Position numbers and translations under genes: made by a program
The notes under the pieces: model-generated
What the model was told of the DNA's origin: nothing
Database searches by the model: none
The model's input: only the letters and a program-made list of their open reading frames with translations
Assembly: GCA_964400355.1 (NCBI GenBank)
Contig: CAYNTO010000026.1
Location: forward strand, 1 to 39,940
Length of the DNA stretch: 39,940 bases
Origin: JACKAL01 sp964400355
Lineage (GTDB): Bacteria > Bdellovibrionota > Bdellovibrionia > Bdellovibrionales > JAGQZY01
Direction of reading: 5' to 3'
Shown here: in pieces, positions 6,902 to 13,589 of the stretch
How the letters are laid out: every line of letters begins with the position of its first letter
Numbering within the stretch: position 1 is the first letter of the stretch

Positions 6902-7977
6902 TGGAAAAGCCCTATCCGAGCATCAATTATTCCGATTACCTGCAAGTGCCTGCCTTGATTGGATTACAAAAACCAAAAAGCATTGAGTACGGAAAGCCGG
7001 CTCACGACGAAATGCTGTTTGTTATCATTCACCAAGTCTACGAATTGTGGTTCAAGCAAATTCTTTGGGAGATCGACAGCGTGCTCGGTTTGTTCAATAA
7101 AGCCTCCGTCGAAGACCGCGATACGCTAAAAATTGTTAGCCGCCTCAACCGTGTGATCGAAATTCAAAAACTATTGATTCAGCAGGTGGACGTACTGGAA
7201 ACTATGACTCCCATGGATTTTTTGGAATTCCGCGAGTTCCTATATCCCGCATCGGGTTTTCAGAGCCATCAGTTCCGCATGATCGAAAACAAAATGGGTC
7301 TCAAACAGCGTTTAAAATTTAACAACGAAGATTATAAAAACTTACTCAAAACCGAGGAAGCCGCGCGCGCACAAAAATCCGAAGAGATGCCGTCGTTGTT
7401 CTCAAGCCTGGAACAGTGGCTCGAGCGCACGCCGTTTATTTTTTCCAACGCCTTTCCATTTTGGGCGACCTACAAACAAGCCGTGGAGAAAATGTTCAGC
7501 GAAAATGAGGATGCCGTCAAAAATTCACCCATGGACGAGGAAAGCAAAAAATCGCACCTCTCCAACATTCAGTCGACTCGGGAGAGTTTTATCTCCATCT
7601 TTGATGAGGAGAACTACAAAAAACTCCAAGAGCAAGGATTATGGAGACTGAGCTTTAAGGCCCTTCAGGCGGCTTTGTTCATATTGCTCTATCGGGATGA
7701 GCCCCTTTTACAACTGCCCTACAACTTGATGGCAGCGCTTCAACACATTGATGAAAACTTCACTCAGTGGCGTCAGCGCCATGCCTTGATGGCCCATCGC
7801 ATGCTCGGCGCAAAGATGGGTACCGGGGGTTCCGCGGGTCACAAGTATTTGGAGGCTGCAGCCAACAAACACAAAGTGTTCACAGACCTCTTCAATCTGA
7901 GCACGTTCCTAGTTCCCAAGTCCAGTTTGCCTGAGTTACCAAAAGACATTAAATCGAAGCTCGGATTTCATTATTGA
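6901..7977 (+). CDS. kynA: Tryptophan 2,3-dioxygenase, long animal-like type
   Basis: A 358-residue haem dioxygenase that opens the indole ring of L-tryptophan to N-formylkynurenine, the first step of the kynurenine pathway. Key motifs are HDEMLFVIIHQVYELWFKQ, VLETMTPMDFLEFRE, PASGFQSHQFR, WRQRHALMAHRMLG (H294 is the expected proximal haem ligand) and GTGGSAGHKYL. Typical bacterial enzymes are about 280 residues. This one has the extra internal helical segment (about residues 140-260) and the KVFTDLFNLSTFLVP ending seen in animal TDO. It starts inside the stop of the PLP lyase gene (TAATG). It ends with a TGA-TAA double stop and a hairpin. Confidence 0.95.
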   Translation: MEKPYPSINYSDYLQVPALIGLQKPKSIEYGKPAHDEMLFVIIHQVYELWFKQILWEIDSVLGLFNKASVEDRDTLKIVSRLNRVIEIQKLLIQQVDVLETMTPMDFLEFREFLYPASGFQSHQFRMIENKMGLKQRLKFNNEDYKNLLKTEEAARAQKSEEMPSLFSSLEQWLERTPFIFSNAFPFWATYKQAVEKMFSENEDAVKNSPMDEESKKSHLSNIQSTRESFISIFDEENYKKLQEQGLWRLSFKALQAALFILLYRDEPLLQLPYNLMAALQHIDENFTQWRQRHALMAHRMLGAKMGTGGSAGHKYLEAAANKHKVFTDLFNLSTFLVPKSSLPELPKDIKSKLGFHY

Positions 7978-7979
7978 TA

Positions 7980-8000
7980 AACGGGCCAATCTGGCCCGTT
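7980..8000 (+). terminator. Hairpin after the tryptophan dioxygenase gene
   Basis: AACGGGCCA (7980-7988) pairs perfectly with TGGCCCGTT (7992-8000) around a 3-nt loop. No U-tract follows, so it may be an inefficient terminator or a transcript-end stabiliser. Confidence 0.45.
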
Positions 8001-8014
8001 AGCCGGTTAAAAAT

Positions 8015-8043
8015 TTGCTCCCTTTATAGCATCTGTGTATGAT
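8015..8043 (+). promoter_or_regulatory. Promoter for the putative secreted protease
   Basis: TTGCTC (8015-8020) and TATGAT (8038-8043) are 17 nt apart, with a TG two bases before the -10. Transcription would start near 8050, just before GGGGAG at 8051-8056. This places the GTG at 8035 upstream of the transcript and supports the ATG at 8068. Confidence 0.6.
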
Positions 8044-8067
8044 GATTACTGGGGAGCAACACACTCA

Positions 8068-8907
8068 ATGGGCTACGTTGTATTCATTCTGGCCATTTTC
8101 GTATCGGGCACGACGGCCCATGCTTTCCTCAACACCGACAACGTGTTCTGTACCGAAAAAGACGTGGCAAAAAATGTACTGCGCCAGACTCAACCAATGA
8201 CGGCCTACCGCCACGGAGACAACTTTGCATTTTTGGCATTTCAACAACAAAAAGACATGGCGCTCATGTTTGATCGTGTTGGCGACTTTGCCGCGCAAAA
8301 ATCCATCAATCCCCGTCACGACTACGACTCCGAGGTGGAGGGGTATACGCTAGAACCTAACGACACGGTGGCTTTTTTTGAACACGCGCGCAGCAAAAAT
8401 ATAAAGTTAAATTCGCAGGAACGGCTGCTGCAAAAATCGCTCCTAGATAACGGCAACATGGTGCTTGAAAGAGGCAAATTTGTTCTCAAGAAACCCATGT
8501 ACCTCGGCGCTGCTCACAAGACTTGTGGCCGCGGCACCGCCGAACATGAACTCAACCATTTATTATTTGATAGCACTCCGGATTACAAAAATAGTGTTAA
8601 AAAAGTGTTTCAAGCACTCCAGCCCAGTGAACGAAAAATGGTCCGCTCGGTGCTGAACAAGCTCGGTTACGACAATAAAACGCTTTCCGTGGAGGCCAAT
8701 CTACTCGGTGAATTTGCGGCGTTCTTTCGCGATCTCGGCACGCTACGCGCGACGTACGCTAAAGAAATCGCTGGCGTATCTCCTGACACGCTCACACAGA
8801 TTTCGGAGGCGTTACTGGCGCTCGAAAAAAATCAGACACTGTTCACCAAGTGTCCCGAAGGCGTACAGCTCCCGACTGATGATGACGAAACCCCTATTGA
8901 ACGCTAG
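8068..8907 (+). CDS. Secreted putative zinc metallopeptidase (HExxH)
   Basis: A 279-residue exported protein. The ATG at 8068 was preferred to the GTG at 8035 because it puts a signal peptide (MGYVVFILAIFVSGTTAHA) at the N-terminus and lies downstream of the promoter and GGGGAG. The motif TAEHELNHLLFD contains H160-E161-L-N-H164, a classic HExxH zinc-binding helix. Conserved-looking acidic residues downstream (E209 and E215 in SVEANLLGEFAAFF) could supply the third ligand of a gluzincin-like site. Four cysteines (FCTEK, KTCGRG and FTKC among them) may form disulphides. I do not recognise a named peptidase family. The secreted protein at 9004 follows from its own promoter. Confidence 0.65.
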   Translation: MGYVVFILAIFVSGTTAHAFLNTDNVFCTEKDVAKNVLRQTQPMTAYRHGDNFAFLAFQQQKDMALMFDRVGDFAAQKSINPRHDYDSEVEGYTLEPNDTVAFFEHARSKNIKLNSQERLLQKSLLDNGNMVLERGKFVLKKPMYLGAAHKTCGRGTAEHELNHLLFDSTPDYKNSVKKVFQALQPSERKMVRSVLNKLGYDNKTLSVEANLLGEFAAFFRDLGTLRATYAKEIAGVSPDTLTQISEALLALEKNQTLFTKCPEGVQLPTDDDETPIER

Positions 8908-8953
8908 TAAGCTCATTTCTTTGGCACCATAGAACACCGCTCCCTCCGTTTTC

Positions 8954-8982
8954 TTGACCTCAACAGGCGGGTCGCCTCTAAT
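8954..8982 (+). promoter_or_regulatory. Promoter for the secreted protein at 9004
   Basis: TTGACC (8954-8959) and TCTAAT (8977-8982) are 17 nt apart. Transcription would begin near 8989, giving a short leader with ATGGAGGA before the ATG at 9004. Confidence 0.6.
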
Positions 8983-9003
8983 AAACGGCAATGGAGGACT
9001 CCT

Positions 9004-9573
9004 ATGATCATTCAGTCATTTTTAACTCTTTGTTTATCGGTATTTGTGTCCACAGCCTTTGCTATCGAGGGGCAATTTCATTTTAAGGGCCAGTACGCCG
9101 TTACCGGATCCACTCGCTACGAAAACGTCTACGCACCTTCACCCAAAGGACAAGCGCGCCTCGATGAACTTCGCCAGGACGGCTATAGCTGCCAACCCAA
9201 GCTGCAGCTTGTTCAGTGCAAAAAAGTTTTTCCGGGCCTGGCCGCGCTTCCCGAGGAACTGGCGCATGTCACCTCACCCGTGAATTCCGCCGATTTTGGC
9301 ACGATTGAGTCGCTCAAACTTATTTCTCAAGGAGATGTTGTGGCCATCTACGAAGCCGCTCAAACGGCAACAATCGATGGCAACACCTATGCTACAGTTA
9401 AATACATCGAGCAAACCACTCTTACAAAAGCGTCTGTCGGGGATCCCGCCTCTCCGGAATCCTATTATTCTTTTTTGATTTACCCAGAATCAGTGGCCGT
9501 TCTGGAAAACATCACTCACACCGAATCCAAGTGGGCTTTTCAAGTGTATGACGTACACTTTTTTTTACAATAG
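9004..9573 (+). CDS. Secreted protein of unknown function
   Basis: A 189-residue protein with a signal peptide (cleavage probably after FVSTAFA). The mature part is beta-rich, has two cysteines (YSCQP and VQCKK) that may pair, and no motif I recognise. TGGAGG lies 8 nt before the ATG and there is a convincing promoter. It follows the putative secreted protease, so an accessory or inhibitor role is possible but only inferred from position. Confidence 0.75.
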   Translation: MIIQSFLTLCLSVFVSTAFAIEGQFHFKGQYAVTGSTRYENVYAPSPKGQARLDELRQDGYSCQPKLQLVQCKKVFPGLAALPEELAHVTSPVNSADFGTIESLKLISQGDVVAIYEAAQTATIDGNTYATVKYIEQTTLTKASVGDPASPESYYSFLIYPESVAVLENITHTESKWAFQVYDVHFFLQ

Positions 9574-9593
9574 TAGCTTCAATTAAAAGATCT

Positions 9594-9617
9594 CTGTCGC
9601 TCCATAGGTAGCGACAG
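9594..9617. terminator. Hairpin between convergent genes
   Basis: CTGTCGCT (9594-9601) and AGCGACAG (9610-9617) form an 8-bp stem. On the minus strand it is followed by AGATCTTTTAATT, a weak U-tract. It is thus a better terminator for the peroxiredoxin gene than for the plus-strand gene ending at 9573. For the minus-strand gene it lies 12 nt after the stop. Confidence 0.45.
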
Positions 9618-9628
9618 GAAGGAACTCA

Positions 9629-10120
9629 TCACTTTTGCGATTTCACAAACTCGTAAACGGCGTCCACATGGCCCGGAACTTTTACATTGCGCCACTCATT
9701 TTTAATTTTTCCATCTTTACCAATGAAAAAAGTGCTGCGATCCACACCCATATACTGACGACCATACATGCTCTTCATCTTCATGATGTCCAGTGCTTTG
9801 CAAAGAGTTTCCTCGGCATCACTGATGAGCTCAAATGGAAACCCATATTTTTCCTTAAATTTTTCATGAGATTTTAATGAATCGCGGGACACACCATACA
9901 CGGCCACGCCCAACTTTTTAAACTGGGCATGCTTGTCGCGAAAGTCCTCGCCCTCTTTAGTGCATCCAGAAGTGCTGTCTTTGGGGTAAAAGTACAATAC
10001 AGCACCATTGAGATCAGCGGAGGATATCTCTTTTCCGCCGGTTGCGGGCAAGGTGAATTTTGGTAATTTTTTACCGATAAAAGCGCCGGTTTCGATGGTG
10101 GGTGTCTTTTTAGTTGGCAT
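9629..10120 (-). CDS. bcp: Thioredoxin-dependent peroxiredoxin, Bcp/PrxQ family
   Basis: A 163-residue cytosolic thiol peroxidase that reduces hydrogen peroxide and organic hydroperoxides. The start at 10120 (MPTKK) was chosen because GAGGAG lies about 10 nt upstream; a further in-frame ATG exists at 10165 but has no such signal. The active-site block YPKDSTSGCTKE carries the PxxxTxxC motif with C53 as peroxidatic cysteine. The resolving cysteine normally 5 residues later (CTxEAC) is replaced by E58. The only other cysteine is C107 in ETLCKAL. The enzyme is therefore either 1-Cys type or uses an unusual partner. It is divergent from the Rsm22-like gene with only about 30 nt between starts. 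Confidence 0.93.
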   Translation of the reverse strand: MPTKKTPTIETGAFIGKKLPKFTLPATGGKEISSADLNGAVLYFYPKDSTSGCTKEGEDFRDKHAQFKKLGVAVYGVSRDSLKSHEKFKEKYGFPFELISDAEETLCKALDIMKMKSMYGRQYMGVDRSTFFIGKDGKIKNEWRNVKVPGHVDAVYEFVKSQK

Positions 10121-10149
10121 AAGAAGTTCTCCTCGAGTATCCATTGAGA

Positions 10150-11145
10150 GTGCAAAAGTATACAATTCCGAGCAATTATCAACTACAAATTGAGGCCCTC
10201 CTCAACGACTACGGCCACTCTTTGGAGCGCCCAAAAAATATTGCGGCGGCGGTTTTAAAACTATCGGATCATTACCAATCTGAAAACCGCACGACGCCGT
10301 GGCAAAATGGCGATTTTGTAGCGGCATATGCAGCCTATTTTTTTCCATTGAATTACGTGCGTCTCCTCCGACTGTGGAGTGCGGCCCGCCAGGTGCAATT
10401 TCCGAAAACCTTTAGTCGTGTTTTAGACTACGGCTGTGGCTTGGGCTCGGCTCTTCTTGCTGGGAGAGATCAATCGGTGTGGAACGAAGAGGCCGAACTG
10501 GTAGGAATTGACCACATGGCTGAACCGCTGCGGCTACTTAAAAAACATTTTTTACCACAGGTGTCCACAACGCTGCCATCGAATCTTAAAAACACACTCG
10601 GTGTGTTCTCCTACTCCTGGAACGAACTCAAAGTGGCGCCCGAGTGGCTCTTCGATTTAGATCATCTTTTTATCGCGGAACCCTCCACCTCTCATCACGC
10701 GCGGCGATTGATGGCGTTCCGGCAAACCCTGATCGACCGAGGGTACTTTCTTTGGGCACCTTGTACGCATCAGAAACCGTGTCCCTTACTCGTCCAATCT
10801 AAAACCGACTGGTGCCATGACCGTATCCACTGGGAACAGCCAGAGTGGTTTAAAAACATCGAACAGCATCTTCCTATAAAAAATGCCACTCTCACCACTT
10901 CTTATTTGTTCGCTTCGCGCGAAAAGCCAACCAGCGATTTTTTTGGTCGTATTATTGGCGACGAACTTGTCGAAAAGGGCAAAACCCGCTGGATGTTTTG
11001 CCGTAGCGAGGAGCGAGAATTTTTGTCGCACCTCACCCGCAGGGGAGAGCCGCCGCCGTGGAAGCGCGGCGAGCTTCTACTAACTCCCATAGAGTATGAA
11101 CAAAAAGGCCAAGAACTGCGCCTTCAAAAAAAGAGCAGCGAATAA
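10150..11145 (+). CDS. Rsm22/METTL17-type methyltransferase-fold protein with 4-Cys cluster
   Basis: A 331-residue protein of the small-ribosomal-subunit Rsm22 family. In mitochondria the homologues bind the small ribosomal subunit during assembly and carry an Fe-S cluster. The SAM-binding motif VLDYGCGLGSALLA is clear. Four cysteines fit the cluster motif: two in APCTHQKPCPLL (6 apart), one in TDWCHDR and one in WMFCRSEE. The DWCH and PCP contexts match the family. GTG at 10150 is taken as start because TTGGCA (10114-10119) and a weak -10 TATCCA end 6 nt before it; TTG at 10144 is equally open. No Shine-Dalgarno sequence is seen. The gene ends 8 nt from the convergent LysM lipoprotein gene with no terminator between. 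Confidence 0.85.
   Translation: MQKYTIPSNYQLQIEALLNDYGHSLERPKNIAAAVLKLSDHYQSENRTTPWQNGDFVAAYAAYFFPLNYVRLLRLWSAARQVQFPKTFSRVLDYGCGLGSALLAGRDQSVWNEEAELVGIDHMAEPLRLLKKHFLPQVSTTLPSNLKNTLGVFSYSWNELKVAPEWLFDLDHLFIAEPSTSHHARRLMAFRQTLIDRGYFLWAPCTHQKPCPLLVQSKTDWCHDRIHWEQPEWFKNIEQHLPIKNATLTTSYLFASREKPTSDFFGRIIGDELVEKGKTRWMFCRSEEREFLSHLTRRGEPPPWKRGELLLTPIEYEQKGQELRLQKKSSE
10157..10162 (-). promoter_or_regulatory. Candidate -10 element for bcp
   Basis: TATACT on the minus strand matches the -10 consensus in 5 of 6 positions and lies 36 nt before the bcp ATG. The -35 is unclear: TTGATA is 14 nt away and TTGTAG 20 nt away. The element lies inside the first codons of the divergent gene. Confidence 0.35.
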
Positions 11146-11153
11146 GTGCCCAT

Positions 11154-12545
11154 TTAAACTTTAGTGAATTCCATCGATGGCGGAATACTTCCGTCGTCTT
11201 TTTTGCGATTTTTAATTTGAATCGCTACCAGAGTTAGCACTCCAAGACCGATGATGGCAATCCCCGCTACGGTCAGCAGAGAATCGCCGCCCTCTTTGGC
11301 TATTGCTGGCGGATTCACATCTGGTGGTGGTGTGGCGATTTCAGCTGGCATTGGAGTGGCATCACCGGTCTGTATAGGTTCTTCCGTCGTCGCCTCGGAA
11401 AGATCGGGCAATGTTTCAGGCTCTGGGGTCGTGACAACTGCTGGAGGAGGTGTGGCATCGCCGCCTCCCATGTCCGCAGGGTCTGTCGTGGCCATTATTG
11501 GAGCCTCAGGTGGCGGTTCAGTGAGCTCGTTGCCGCTCCAGTAGCGAATCTTTAATCCGGCAGGAAGCATGGCCTGACTTTGCAGGGAATCGTTTGTCGC
11601 CCAAACTTCTTTCCACGCATCGTCGTATCCTAAAACCTCGCGGCCAATTTTTTGGATGTTGTCGCTCTCTTTAGTGATGTAATAGCTCACCGGAAGCTTT
11701 TTGTCTTCGTAATATGTGAGCATTTCTTTTTTGTCGTCGGGGCGATTTACAGAGGTGTAGTAAATCTTATCTCCGACGTTCACGCCCCGGCGCATGTCAT
11801 CGTTGTCTTCTTCGAGAATAGCCTTATTGTCTTTATCAAAAAGTTTTTGACTAATGGTTCCGCCATCATCGCCAGGGCGCGCGATGTACACTGTATTCAT
11901 CAAACGGCCCGCCTTGCTCACAAACGGTTCTTTGCGAACTTTGGAGATCGGAACGTTGTCCTTTGCGGCCTTCTCACCGGGAAGAGGTGGATCCACAACA
12001 GACACCAAGGGGTCCGAAATTCCTAAGTCATCGGTGGGCATTTGTAAAGTAGGGGGTGGCACAGCTTCGAAGCCGTCGGAGGCACTCACCGGTGTCTCTT
12101 TAGAAGTCACCGCCGAAGATCCTCCTCCGACCGTAGCCGCAGGGGCCGGCTCTACTGCCGCAGGTGGTTCGTTGAGCGCAGTATCGGCAGTATCAAACTC
12201 CCCTTTTTCAAGTTCTTGCTGCAAATCTTTTTCGGCGAGATCCGATGTCCCGCCACTGTCGGGTTGCTCCGCATCTTCCGCAAAAAAATCGTCGTCCCCA
12301 CCAGCGTCTAAATCACCATCATCTGTGGCAGCATCGGCTTCGATATCATCAATGTCGCTGGAATCTCCGAGGTCATCTTCCGAAACCGTTTCGTCTTTAA
12401 CGCCACTCATGTCATCTAGCTCGGAATTGAGTTCGCTCTCCACTGATTCGTCTTCGGCACCACCACTATCACTGGTCGTGCACGATGCAACGAAAGTTGG
12501 AACAATCAACAGGCACAGCAGTACTTTAAGGAGGGGTTTTCTCAC
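11154..12545 (-). CDS. LysM-like lipoprotein with C-terminal membrane helix
   Basis: A 463-residue envelope protein starting with GTG. The signal peptide ends in a lipobox (FVASC), so the N-terminus should be lipidated. Residues about 25-115 are extremely acidic (runs of D, E, S and G). Residues 215-335 hold two LysM-like modules: one starting near TVYIARPGDDGG and one near YYITKESDNIQKIGREVLG and ending AGLKIRYW. These suggest binding to peptidoglycan. A proline/threonine-rich linker follows, then a hydrophobic helix (TVAGIAIIGLGVLTLVAI) and a basic tail KNRKK. Lipidation at one end and a membrane helix at the other is unusual and could tether two layers of the envelope. The start lies 6 nt after a -10-like TTAAAT, so it may be leaderless. 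Confidence 0.75.
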   Translation of the reverse strand: MRKPLLKVLLCLLIVPTFVASCTTSDSGGAEDESVESELNSELDDMSGVKDETVSEDDLGDSSDIDDIEADAATDDGDLDAGGDDDFFAEDAEQPDSGGTSDLAEKDLQQELEKGEFDTADTALNEPPAAVEPAPAATVGGGSSAVTSKETPVSASDGFEAVPPPTLQMPTDDLGISDPLVSVVDPPLPGEKAAKDNVPISKVRKEPFVSKAGRLMNTVYIARPGDDGGTISQKLFDKDNKAILEEDNDDMRRGVNVGDKIYYTSVNRPDDKKEMLTYYEDKKLPVSYYITKESDNIQKIGREVLGYDDAWKEVWATNDSLQSQAMLPAGLKIRYWSGNELTEPPPEAPIMATTDPADMGGGDATPPPAVVTTPEPETLPDLSEATTEEPIQTGDATPMPAEIATPPPDVNPPAIAKEGGDSLLTVAGIAIIGLGVLTLVAIQIKNRKKDDGSIPPSMEFTKV

Positions 12546-12551
12546 AACTCT

Positions 12552-12580
12552 ATTTAATCAAACTGCAGGGAAACCCGCAA
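12552..12580 (-). promoter_or_regulatory. Candidate leaderless promoter for the LysM lipoprotein
   Basis: On the minus strand TTGCGG (12575-12580) and TTAAAT (12552-12557) are 17 nt apart, and the GTG start follows 6 nt later. Both hexamers are modest matches (3 and 4 of 6). There is no Shine-Dalgarno sequence before the GTG. Confidence 0.35.
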
Positions 12581-12623
12581 ATTGAGCTCACCGATTTGTG
12601 CTCGCAGCTGGACGAATGCCTGT

Positions 12624-13589
12624 CTAGCCCAACGTCAAAGACGATAAAAGCTGATGGGCCGCCGTGCGCACATCGATGGAACCTCGAGCAATGTTCTCTT
12701 TGGCAGTAGCGTATTGAGCAGATTCAAAGAGTTGCGCCTTCACGCTCATCAATGCCAACTGCTGAACATATTTATCGAGCCACAATAGATCCTGCTCGCG
12801 GCGCCTGCTTGTAAAGGTGTCCTTGTCTTTAGACCAGGTCGATACCAAAGTGTCACAAACTTCGCGAATTCCCGTGCGCTCCGTGGAACTGACCAATTGG
12901 ATGGAGAGTTTTTGAGATCGTAAAATAGACAACGCCGACTGATACTGCTTTTCTGTCACTTGCGCGGCCAGTTTGTTGCTGGCATCTGCTTTGTTGATCA
13001 CTACGCCGTCTATCTTTTCTAATAAACCACGTTTTATCCCTTGCAGCTCATCGCCCGCACCTGGTGCAGCGAGCAGCAACAAAAAGTCCACCACATCCGC
13101 AACCGCAGTTTCCGATTGCCCAACGCCCACCGTCTCCACGATGACCACATCATAACCCGCAGTTTCACAGATCCGAATGGTGTCTCGCGTGGCCGGATGC
13201 ACGCCGCCTAGAAAACCACGCGAGGCTGTGGGCCGAATATAAGAATTCGTAGCGCGCGAGAGCTCTTCCATGCGTGTTTTATCGCCCAAGATGCTGCCAT
13301 GGGTGATTTCGCTCGAGGGATCAATAGCAAGTACCGCAACTTTGTGACCTTTTGCGATCAACTCCATACCGAGCTGGTTAATAAATGTACTTTTCCCAAC
13401 ACCGGGTGCACCCGAAATTCCCAAACGAAACGACGGTGACGGGTGCTTGAATATTTTCTGCATCAAAAGATCCGCAGTGGCCTGATCTTTAATGGCCTCA
13501 CTCTCCACTAACGTAATGGCACTAGCGAGGCTCGCCACATTGCCGTTTCTTATCTCCGTAAAGAGCTGATCCACATTGGCTATCTTCAT
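12624..13589 (-). CDS. meaB: Methylmalonyl-CoA mutase-associated GTPase MeaB
   Basis: A 321-residue G3E-type P-loop GTPase that guards methylmalonyl-CoA mutase and gates cobalamin loading (also called ArgK/LAO-AO ATPase). The start at 13589 (MKIANV) was chosen because its ATG overlaps the mutB stop in ATGA; a frame extending to 13625 lies inside mutB. Walker A is GAPGVGKS (60-67). Other family motifs are LAIDPSS, GDKTRM, RPTASRGFLGG, VETVGVGQSE, APGAGDELQG and the guanine-specific NKAD. Its position as third gene of the mutA-mutB-meaB unit is the usual one and confirms the assignment. Confidence 0.96.
   Translation of the reverse strand: MKIANVDQLFTEIRNGNVASLASAITLVESEAIKDQATADLLMQKIFKHPSPSFRLGISGAPGVGKSTFINQLGMELIAKGHKVAVLAIDPSSEITHGSILGDKTRMEELSRATNSYIRPTASRGFLGGVHPATRDTIRICETAGYDVVIVETVGVGQSETAVADVVDFLLLLAAPGAGDELQGIKRGLLEKIDGVVINKADASNKLAAQVTEKQYQSALSILRSQKLSIQLVSSTERTGIREVCDTLVSTWSKDKDTFTSRRREQDLLWLDKYVQQLALMSVKAQLFESAQYATAKENIARGSIDVRTAAHQLLSSLTLG

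Noticed and set aside
8035..8067. GTG start upstream of the putative metallopeptidase
   Set aside because: It lies within the promoter. The ATG at 8068 has a ribosome site and begins a proper signal peptide.
10121..10165. Upstream ATG giving a longer peroxiredoxin
   Set aside because: It would add 15 residues unlike the family, has no ribosome site and overlaps the divergent gene. MPTKK at 10120 has GAGGAG upstream.
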